From assembly GCA_905214855.1 (NCBI GenBank), contig CAJMNU010000019.1, positions 1 through 18,003 on the forward strand: a DNA stretch of 18,003 nt, read 5' to 3'. Both the position numbers and the translations under genes were made by a program. The notes under the pieces are model-generated. The model was not told the DNA's origin. It searched no databases and saw only the letters and a list, made by a program, of their open reading frames with translations. Shown piece after piece: positions 12,615 to 18,003 of this stretch (position 1 is the stretch's first letter; each line of letters starts with the position of its first letter). The stretch is from an uncultured bacterium (lineage in GTDB: Bacteria > Bacillota > Clostridia > Lachnospirales > Lachnospiraceae).

Positions 12615-14600
12615 ATGAACAAATTGGATGAAATGTCAATTAATGCGATCCGTGTTTTATCTGCTGACGCAATTCAGAAAGCAAAATCAGGGCATCCGGG
12701 GCTTCCGCTTGGATGTGCTTCTGTTGCCTATGAGTTATGGGCACACCACATGAACCATAACCCAGCAGATCCTGACTGGGCAAACCGTGACCGTTTTATT
12801 CTTTCCGGAGGTCATGGATCTATGCTGCTTTATTCTTTACTCCATTTATTTGGATATGGAGATCTGTCTATTGAAGATATTAAGCAGTTCAGACAATTAG
12901 GCTCTCTCACAGCAGGACATCCGGAGTACCGCCACACCGTAGGTGTAGAGGCAACAACAGGACCTTTGGGAGCTGGTATGGGAATGGCAGTCGGTATGGC
13001 TATGGCAGAAAGACATCTGGCAAGTGTCTTCAATAAAGAAAACTATCCGGTTGTAGATCATTTCACATATGTATTGGGCGGAGATGGCTGTATGATGGAG
13101 GGAATTTCTTCTGAGGCTTTTTCTCTGGCAGGAACATTAGGACTTTCCAAACTGATCGTATTGTATGATTCTAACCGTATTTCTATTGAAGGAAGTACAG
13201 ATATTGCATTTACTGAGGATGTGCAAAAGAGAATGGAAGCATTTGGTTTCCAGACTCTGACTGTGGAAGATGGAAATGATCTTGAGGCAATCGCAAAAGC
13301 GATCGAAGAGGCAAAAGCAGATACAGAACATCCTTCTTTTATCACAGTAAAGACAGAAATCGGTTATGGCTGTCCAGCAAAACAGGGAAAAGCAAGTGCA
13401 CATGGAGAGCCTCTGGGAGAGGATAATGTGAAGGCATTAAAGGAATTTTTGGGATGGCCTTCCATGGAACCGTTCTTTGTACCGCAGGAGGTATATGAGA
13501 ATTACAGCCGTATCGCAGAAGAAAAGGCTGAAGCAGAGGCAGCATGGAATGTGATGTTTGCGGCATATTGCGAAGAATATCCAGAGATGGAAGAACTCTG
13601 GAATAAATATCATGATGAAGAACTGGCAGAGAAAGTGCTGAAAGAAAATGCTGAATTCTGGGCACCACAGGAAAAGCCAGAAGCTACCCGTAATCTGTCA
13701 GGACAGGTGATCAACCGTATGAAAGATCTGCTCCCAAATCTGATCGGAGGAGCAGCGGATCTGGCACCGTCTAACAAAACACATATGAATGGCGAGGCAG
13801 ATTATTCTAAGGCAGATTATTCTGGACGCAACCTGCACTTTGGAGTCAGAGAGCTGGCAATGACAGCGATCGGAAATGGTCTGATGCTTCATGGCGGTCT
13901 TCGTGCGTATATTGCAACTTTCTTTGTGTTCAGTGACTATACAAAACCGATGGCACGTCTTTCTGCTCTGATGCAGGTACCGCTGACTTTTGTCTTTACA
14001 CATGACAGTATTGGTGTAGGTGAAGATGGTCCGACACATGAACCGATCGAGCAGCTTGCAATGCTGCGTTCTCTGCCGAATTTCCATGTTTTCCGTCCAT
14101 GTGATGCAACAGAGACAGAGGCAGCATGGTACAGTGCAGTGACATCAAAGAGAACTCCTACCGCATTGGTATTGACAAGGCAGAACTTGGAGCCAATGGC
14201 GGGAAGCAGCCGTGAGGCATTAAAGGGTGGTTATATTCTGGATGATTGTGAGGGAACTCCAGAGTATATCCTTATGGCAAGTGGTTCAGAGGTAGCTCTT
14301 GCAGTGAAAGCAAAGGAAATCCTTGCAGCAGAAGGTAAAAAAGTCCGTGTTGTTTCTATGCCATGTATGGATCTGTTTGAAGAACAGAGTGAGGAATATA
14401 AGGAGTCTGTACTTCCAAAGAGTGTGAGAAAGAGAGTATCTGTAGAAGTTTTAAGCACATTTGGATGGGGCAAATATGTAGGTTTGGATGGCGCAAGCAT
14501 CGGAATGGATCAGTTTGGTGCAAGTGGTCCGGCAGCACAGCTTTTTGAGCATTTTGGATTTACAGCAGAGCATGTGGCAGAGGTTGCCAGAAGTCTGTAA
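12615..14600 (+). CDS. tkt: transketolase
   Basis: Transketolase moves two-carbon ketol units between sugar phosphates in the non-oxidative pentose phosphate pathway, using thiamine diphosphate and a divalent metal. The 661 residues cover the full enzyme. N-terminal pyrophosphate domain: KSGHPGLPLG (His27), SGGHGSMLLY (His67), AGHPE (His102) and the cofactor motif GGDGCMMEG (155-163) ending at DSNRIS (Asn187). The pyrimidine-binding domain has GVRELAMTAIGNG, with the activating glutamate, and HDSIGVGEDGPTHEPIEQ. The C-terminal domain ends with FGWGKYVG and ASGPAAQLFEHFGFT. The start has AGGAGG about 6 bases before ATG 12615. Together with pgi and glk in this window it links glucose phosphate metabolism to pentose and aromatic precursors. 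It appears to be monocistronic, with the terminator at 14757-14800. Confidence 0.98.
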   Translation: MNKLDEMSINAIRVLSADAIQKAKSGHPGLPLGCASVAYELWAHHMNHNPADPDWANRDRFILSGGHGSMLLYSLLHLFGYGDLSIEDIKQFRQLGSLTAGHPEYRHTVGVEATTGPLGAGMGMAVGMAMAERHLASVFNKENYPVVDHFTYVLGGDGCMMEGISSEAFSLAGTLGLSKLIVLYDSNRISIEGSTDIAFTEDVQKRMEAFGFQTLTVEDGNDLEAIAKAIEEAKADTEHPSFITVKTEIGYGCPAKQGKASAHGEPLGEDNVKALKEFLGWPSMEPFFVPQEVYENYSRIAEEKAEAEAAWNVMFAAYCEEYPEMEELWNKYHDEELAEKVLKENAEFWAPQEKPEATRNLSGQVINRMKDLLPNLIGGAADLAPSNKTHMNGEADYSKADYSGRNLHFGVRELAMTAIGNGLMLHGGLRAYIATFFVFSDYTKPMARLSALMQVPLTFVFTHDSIGVGEDGPTHEPIEQLAMLRSLPNFHVFRPCDATETEAAWYSAVTSKRTPTALVLTRQNLEPMAGSSREALKGGYILDDCEGTPEYILMASGSEVALAVKAKEILAAEGKKVRVVSMPCMDLFEEQSEEYKESVLPKSVRKRVSVEVLSTFGWGKYVGLDGASIGMDQFGASGPAAQLFEHFGFTAEHVAEVARSL

Positions 14601-14663
14601 TGTTTATTTTTTAGCAGCGGATAGAAATGATATGTTTTTTGAGGATCAGATCTAAATAAACAT
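14600..14663 (+). repeat. inverted repeat after tkt
   Basis: ATGTTTATTT (14600-14609) and AAATAAACAT (14654-14663) are a perfect 10-base inverted repeat; AG/CT extends it across a 3-base T bulge. It starts in the tkt stop codon. No T-run follows the 3' arm. It could be a message-end stability hairpin. The rest of the gap up to 14756 holds no ORF with a binding site. Confidence 0.55.
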
Positions 14664-14756
14664 ATAGCGTTCAAAGATAGTGATGCAGCAATATGAATGC
14701 TATGAAAGAGACAAAAAAGGCTGCAAAAAAAGATATGAGATACAAGAAATAAAAAT

Positions 14757-14800
14757 GGCAGGATGCAGTTCTGTTTCAGGGCTTGCAATCCTGCCTTTCT
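14757..14800 (+). terminator. intrinsic terminator downstream of tkt
   Basis: GGCAGGAT (14757-14764) pairs with ATCCTGCC (14788-14795), and GCA/TGC extends the stem past a bulged A. TTTCTTCTCTT follows. On the minus strand the stem is followed by TTTTTAT, so it could work both ways. Confidence 0.8.
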
Positions 14801-14811
14801 TCTCTTATAAT
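14783..14811 (+). promoter_or_regulatory. glk promoter embedded in the tkt terminator
   Basis: TTGCAA (14783-14788) and a perfect TATAAT (14806-14811) are 17 bases apart. The -35 lies in the 3' arm of the terminator hairpin. The predicted start near 14818 gives a leader of about 93 bases. Confidence 0.6.
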
Positions 14812-14819
14812 GAAGAAAA

Positions 14820-14885
14820 ACCATGTTGGATAAGTACATATAGGTATTGCGTGATCCTGTCATGGTACCCTGAATGATCGGGGTA
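14820..14885 (+). promoter_or_regulatory. structured glk leader (two hairpins)
   Basis: The first hairpin pairs ACCATG (14820-14825) with CATGGT (14861-14866), then GGAT with ATCC, then AGTAC with GTATT around a 6-base loop. The second pairs TACCC (14866-14870) with GGGTA (14881-14885). They share one base at the junction and are followed by an A-rich tract and the binding site. I do not recognise a known riboswitch. Confidence 0.4.
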
Positions 14886-14910
14886 AAAAAAGGCAAAGGA
14901 AGGAAAAAAA

Positions 14911-15855
14911 ATGGGTTTGAAATGTGTTGGTGTTGATATCGGAGGAACAACAGTAAAGATCGGTTTGTTTGAGACAGATGGGGAACTGCTTGACAAATGG
15001 GAAGTTCCAACCAGAAAAGAAGAAAATGGAAAGTATATTCTGGAAGATGTGGCTGCTTCTATCCGCAAAAAATTGGAAGAGAAAGGATTGACCTTGGCTG
15101 ATGTTGTTGGAGTTGGTATGGGAATCCCTGGACCAGTTCTTCCAGATGGAAATGTGGAAGTATGTGTGAATCTTGGCTGGCGCAATGTAAATCCTGGAAA
15201 AACACTCAGTGCATTGCTGGATGATATTGCAGTACAGAGCGGAAATGATGCAAATGTGGCAGCACTTGGTGAAATGTGGCAAGGCGGCGGAAAAGGATAT
15301 AATGATATTGTGGCAATTACGCTTGGAACTGGAGTTGGCGGCGGTATCATCATGAATCAGAAGATCGTTGCAGGTCGTCATGGACTGGGTGGTGAAGTAG
15401 GACATATCCATATCCGTGAAGATGAAAAAGAATATTGCAATTGTGGTGGTATGGGATGTCTGGAGCAGATTGCTTCTGCAACAGGAATTGCGAGAGAAGC
15501 AAGAAGAAAAATGGCAGCTTGTGATACTCCATCTCAGTTAAGAAAAGCTGGAGATGCAGTTACAGCCAAAGATGTACTTGATGCAGCAAAAGCTGGAGAT
15601 GAACTTGCGCTGGAAGTTATGGAAGTGGTTGGTAAATATTTGGGAATGGCATTAGGACAGCTTGCTCTGACAGTAGATCCAGATATGTTTGTTATTGGTG
15701 GAGGCGTATCAAAAGCAGGACAATTTCTGTTAGATCTTGTGGATAGACATTACCAGTATTATACTCCTTTGTCTAAGAATAAGGCAGGTATTGCACTGGC
15801 AAAACTTGGAAATGATGCCGGAATTTACGGAGCAGCCAGACTGGTTCTGAATTAA
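14911..15855 (+). CDS. glk: ROK-family glucokinase
   Basis: Glucokinase phosphorylates glucose to glucose 6-phosphate with ATP. The 314-residue length and motifs match the Gram-positive ROK type. VGVDIGGTTVKIGLF (6-20) is the ATP-phosphate loop. SGNDANVAALGE (110-121) carries catalytic Asp113. TLGTGVGGGI (137-146) is the second phosphate motif. GGEVGHIHI (160-168) and CNCGGMGCLE (176-185) give the zinc-binding His and three Cys typical of ROK proteins. There is no N-terminal helix-turn-helix, so it is a kinase and not a ROK repressor. AAGGAAGG lies about 8 bases before ATG 14911. It has its own promoter, and its product feeds pgi and, further on, tkt. Sugar specificity is inferred from the subtype; glucose is the most likely. 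Confidence 0.95.
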   Translation: MGLKCVGVDIGGTTVKIGLFETDGELLDKWEVPTRKEENGKYILEDVAASIRKKLEEKGLTLADVVGVGMGIPGPVLPDGNVEVCVNLGWRNVNPGKTLSALLDDIAVQSGNDANVAALGEMWQGGGKGYNDIVAITLGTGVGGGIIMNQKIVAGRHGLGGEVGHIHIREDEKEYCNCGGMGCLEQIASATGIAREARRKMAACDTPSQLRKAGDAVTAKDVLDAAKAGDELALEVMEVVGKYLGMALGQLALTVDPDMFVIGGGVSKAGQFLLDLVDRHYQYYTPLSKNKAGIALAKLGNDAGIYGAARLVLN

Positions 15856-15877
15856 GAGAAAGAATGAAAAATGGGTG

Positions 15878-15921
15878 GGGGCGCACATGATCCAAAGAAG
15901 AGTATGGATGGGATGCGCTCC
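15878..15921 (+). terminator. large GC-rich hairpin after glk (probable terminator or 3' stabiliser)
   Basis: GGGGCGCA (15878-15885) pairs with TGCGCTCC (15914-15921) with one G-U, and ATCC/GGAT extends it across a small internal loop. Only a weak T cluster follows, so termination may be inefficient or factor-assisted. Confidence 0.5.
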
Positions 15922-15967
15922 TGTCTGCATTTATAGAAGCTGAATATGTCCCTTTAAAATGAGGAGA

Positions 15968-15991
15968 CCCCGATTGAAAAACAAATCGGGG
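15968..15991 (+). other. CCCCGATT hairpin between glk and the pyrophosphatase gene
   Basis: CCCCGATT (15968-15975) and AATCGGGG (15984-15991) form a perfect 8-pair stem with an A-rich 8-base loop. No T-run follows on either strand. It lies in a 324-base gap with no recognisable gene and could be a second 3' structure for glk. Confidence 0.55.
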
Positions 15992-16038
15992 CAATTATGA
16001 AAAATCTATGTGCAATTTGTCTAGTTTAAAAAAGAAAC

Positions 16039-16067
16039 TTCAAAACTTTCTATGCACTTAGTATAAA
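16039..16067 (+). promoter_or_regulatory. putative promoter of the pyrophosphatase gene
   Basis: TTCAAA (16039-16044) and TATAAA (16062-16067) are 17 bases apart. The start would be near 16074, giving a leader of about 105 bases. Confidence 0.5.
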
Positions 16068-16179
16068 TGAGAGTTGTGAAATAGATATGTATATTTTTTG
16101 AATAAAATATGAACAATGAGCACGTAGTGTGGAATCAGCATATCAACTCAGAAATAAAAGATGGAAAATGAGGAATAGG

Positions 16180-17829
16180 ATGAAACAGAGGATACGAAAT
16201 ACCATTGTGATCGGGCATAAAAATCCGGATACAGATTCAATATGTTCGGCGATCAGTTATGCAAATTTGAAAAGGAAACTCACAGATAAACCATATGAGC
16301 CATGCAGGGCAGGAAATATCAACGAAGAGACAAAGTATGTGTTGAATTATTTCCATATTCCCGAACCAAGGCTGGTGGAAAGTGTGAAGACACAGGTGAG
16401 TGATATTGAAATCCGCCATACAATGGGTGTGGATAAAAATATTTCCCTGAAAAAAGCATGGAATATGATGCAGGACAATGGAGTAGTTACAATTCCGGCA
16501 GTGACAGAGTCGGGTATGCTGGAAGGGCTGATCACAGTCGGAGATATCACAAAGACATATATGAATGTCTATGACAGCAGCATTCTTTCTAAAGCATGTA
16601 CACAGTATTCCAATATTGTGGAAACTTTGGAGGGGCTTATTATCATTGGAGATGAATCTGCATATTTTGACAAAGGAAAAGTGTTGATCGCTGCCGCAAA
16701 TCCAGATATGATGGAGTTTTATATTGAAAAAAATGATTTAGTCATTCTGGGAAACCGCTATGAATCACAGCTTTGTGCAATTGAGATGGAAGCAAGTTGT
16801 ATTATTGTCTGTGAAGGCGCTCCAGTTTCTATGACGATCCGTAAATTGGCACAAGAGAGAGGCTGTACGATCATGACAACCCCATATGATGCTTTTACGG
16901 CTGCACGTCTCATTAATCAAAGTATGCCGATCAGCTATTTTATGAAGACAGAAGACTTGATCACATTTGAAGAGAGTGATTACATTGACGATATCCGTGA
17001 TATCATGGCAAATGTACGTCATCGTGATTTTCCAATCCTAAATAAAGATGGCAAGTATCTTGGGATGATTTCCAGAAGAAATCTGTTGGGAGCAAAGGGA
17101 AAGCAGGTGATCATGGTGGATCACAACGAAAAAAATCAGGCTGTAGAAGGCGTGGAAAGTTCAGAGATCTTAGAGATCATCGATCATCATAAACTGGGGG
17201 CAGTGGAAACCATGAGTCCTGTTTTTTTCAGAAATCAGCCATTAGGATGTACTGCAACGATCATTTTTCAGATGTATCAGGAAAACAATATTGAGATTGA
17301 TAAGGAAATCGCAGGGCTTCTTTGCAGTGCGATCATATCCGATACACTGTTGTTCCGTTCTCCTACTTGTACAACAATGGACAAAGCAGCAGCAGAGATT
17401 CTTGCAAAAATTGCAGGAATTGAGTTGGATCAGTATGCAGCAGATATGTTTGCAGCTGGAAGTAATCTGAAGAGTAAAACAGAGGCAGAAATTTTTTATC
17501 AGGATTTTAAACCGTTTGCAGCCGGAAAAGTGACATTTGGCGTGGCTCAGATCAGCTCTTTGAACACAGAAGAACTGGAAGAATTAAAAGAGCGTATGAA
17601 ACCATATCTTAAAGAGGTGTATGAACAACACAATCTGGATATGCTGTTCTTTATGTTGACAAATATTTTAAAACAGGAGACAACATTGCTTTGCGAGGGA
17701 GCTGGGGCTGAGACTTTGATCTCCACAGCATTCCACGAAGAGGCAAAAGATCAGATTGTGGTACTTCCTGGTGTTGTTTCACGAAAGAAGCAGTTGATCC
17801 CAACCATTATGATGGCTCTTCAAAGGTAA
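16180..17829 (+). CDS. manganese-dependent (family II) inorganic pyrophosphatase with CBS and DRTGG domains
   Basis: This enzyme splits pyrophosphate to phosphate, driving biosynthetic reactions. I choose ATG 16180, preceded by GAGG (16170-16173) with 6 bases of spacing; the frame is open from 16129 but that part has no site. The product has 549 residues. The DHH domain begins at once: VIGHKNPDTDSICSA (10-24) with His13, Asp17 and Asp19. A CBS motif follows (about 75-130, ending GLITVGDITKTYM), then a DRTGG-like domain (about 140-250), a second CBS motif (265-305, DIRDIMANVRHRDFPIL), metal-binding VDHNE (313-317) and IIDHHKLG (333-340), and a DHHA2 domain ending with the substrate-binding SRKKQ near the C-terminus. 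CBS-DRTGG enzymes of this layout, known from Clostridium perfringens, are inhibited or activated by AMP, ADP and diadenosine polyphosphates; such control is inferred here. All metal ligands are present. Confidence 0.95.
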   Translation: MKQRIRNTIVIGHKNPDTDSICSAISYANLKRKLTDKPYEPCRAGNINEETKYVLNYFHIPEPRLVESVKTQVSDIEIRHTMGVDKNISLKKAWNMMQDNGVVTIPAVTESGMLEGLITVGDITKTYMNVYDSSILSKACTQYSNIVETLEGLIIIGDESAYFDKGKVLIAAANPDMMEFYIEKNDLVILGNRYESQLCAIEMEASCIIVCEGAPVSMTIRKLAQERGCTIMTTPYDAFTAARLINQSMPISYFMKTEDLITFEESDYIDDIRDIMANVRHRDFPILNKDGKYLGMISRRNLLGAKGKQVIMVDHNEKNQAVEGVESSEILEIIDHHKLGAVETMSPVFFRNQPLGCTATIIFQMYQENNIEIDKEIAGLLCSAIISDTLLFRSPTCTTMDKAAAEILAKIAGIELDQYAADMFAAGSNLKSKTEAEIFYQDFKPFAAGKVTFGVAQISSLNTEELEELKERMKPYLKEVYEQHNLDMLFFMLTNILKQETTLLCEGAGAETLISTAFHEEAKDQIVVLPGVVSRKKQLIPTIMMALQR

Positions 17830-17900
17830 AGAAAATGATTCTAGGTGCATAGGAGGTACATAACAGTTAAAGAAATTTTATAAAAAATTATAAATAAGTA

Positions 17901-17929
17901 TTGGCTTTTATAACTTATATTGATAGAAT
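17901..17929 (+). promoter_or_regulatory. putative promoter of the terminal recombinase-like gene
   Basis: TTGGCT (17901-17906) and TAGAAT (17924-17929) are 17 bases apart. A start near 17936 leaves a short leader before the binding site AAGGAGG (17946-17952). Confidence 0.45.
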
Positions 17930-17960
17930 AAAGTATAAACATTATAAGGAGGATTTACTT

Positions 17961-18003
17961 ATGAGTAAATAGTATTCTATCAATGAGTTTTCAAAAATAT
18001 TGG
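17961..18003 (+). pseudogene. start of IS607-like serine recombinase (or MerR-like HTH) gene with amber codon 4
   Basis: An ATG at 17961 follows a perfect AAGGAGG (17946-17952) with 8 bases of spacing. It reads Met-Ser-Lys, then TAG at 17970-17972, and continues in frame as YSINEFSKIL to the window edge. From memory, IS607-family recombinases begin almost exactly this way (MSKYYSINEFSKILG), with a tyrosine codon where the TAG stands, so a TAT/TAC to TAG change is the simplest reading. The first domain of those proteins is a MerR-type helix-turn-helix. Only 43 bases are visible, so the family call is moderate and the fate of the rest of the gene is unknown. No alternative start with a binding site is seen before the edge. 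Confidence 0.55.

Noticed and set aside
13698..14087. Antisense 129-codon frame opposite tkt
   Set aside because: Cys/His/Arg-rich composition typical of an antisense shadow, and tkt is full length with all motifs.
14805..15411. Two long antisense frames of about 180 codons opposite the start of glk
   Set aside because: They are shadows of the glk reading frame: low-complexity Ser/Pro/Phe/His-rich translations, no credible binding sites, and they run across the glk leader.
16129..16179. Longer N-terminus of the pyrophosphatase (GTG 16129)
   Set aside because: No binding site, and the extra residues are not part of the DHH domain; ATG 16180 fits better.
17918..17952. Promoter TTGATA with TATAAG right before the terminal gene
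   Set aside because: The implied start point would fall inside the ribosome binding site; the pair at 17901-17929 is more sensible.
1..18003. CRISPR array, tRNA or rRNA genes, prophage or defence island
   Set aside because: No regularly spaced repeats, no tRNA-like cloverleaf with CCA end, and no phage or defence gene motifs were seen; apart from the last 43 bases the window is core chromosome.

Overview
The window looks like ordinary chromosome from a low-to-moderate GC Firmicute, most likely a gut-type Lachnospiraceae (Clostridia). Three things point there: strong AGGAGG-type ribosome binding sites, a spore-associated gene (yyaC), and several short or membrane proteins of types I associate with Lachnospiraceae (a TIGR03905-type TSCPD protein, a DUF5711-like protein, a TraX-family protein). 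The assignment rests on remembered family knowledge and base composition, not on a search.

Layout. Positions 3-4190 (+) hold an apparent operon: the 3' part of metG with a C-terminal tRNA-binding domain, a 108-residue unknown protein, a TraX-family membrane protein, a TatD-family metal nuclease and rsmA/ksgA. There is no rnmV between tatD and rsmA. A hairpin terminator at 4225-4263 separates rsmA from the convergent TSCPD gene (4288-4539, -), which has a clean sigma-A promoter. Then come mtnN (4856-5557, +), a structured 217-base gap, an unknown three-helix membrane protein (5775-6752), pgi (6881-8230), a candidate stand-alone small RNA with its own promoter and terminator (about 8319-8406), and a convergent small conserved hypothetical gene (8428-8700, -).

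From 9024 to 12436 (+) lie yyaC (with a forespore-type promoter match), a transmembrane LysM protein with a JAB/MPN-like N-terminal region that lacks the metal-binding residues, and a DUF5711-like membrane protein. After them come transketolase (12615-14600), a ROK-family glucokinase (14911-15855) and a CBS-DRTGG family II inorganic pyrophosphatase (16180-17829). The window ends at the start of what looks like an IS607-type serine recombinase gene whose fourth codon is an amber stop.

Function. pgi, tkt and glk supply upper glycolysis and the pentose phosphate pathway. metG, rsmA and mtnN supply translation and methyl-cycle housekeeping: MtnN removes the S-adenosylhomocysteine that methyltransferases such as RsmA produce. 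The pyrophosphatase pulls biosynthetic reactions forward. The yyaC/LysM/DUF5711 group is the likeliest envelope or sporulation-linked module. I saw no CRISPR array, tRNA, rRNA, defence island or biosynthetic cluster. The most novel material is in the intergenic regions: the candidate small RNA, the pseudoknot-like element after mtnN, and leader structures that could compete for a Shine-Dalgarno sequence.
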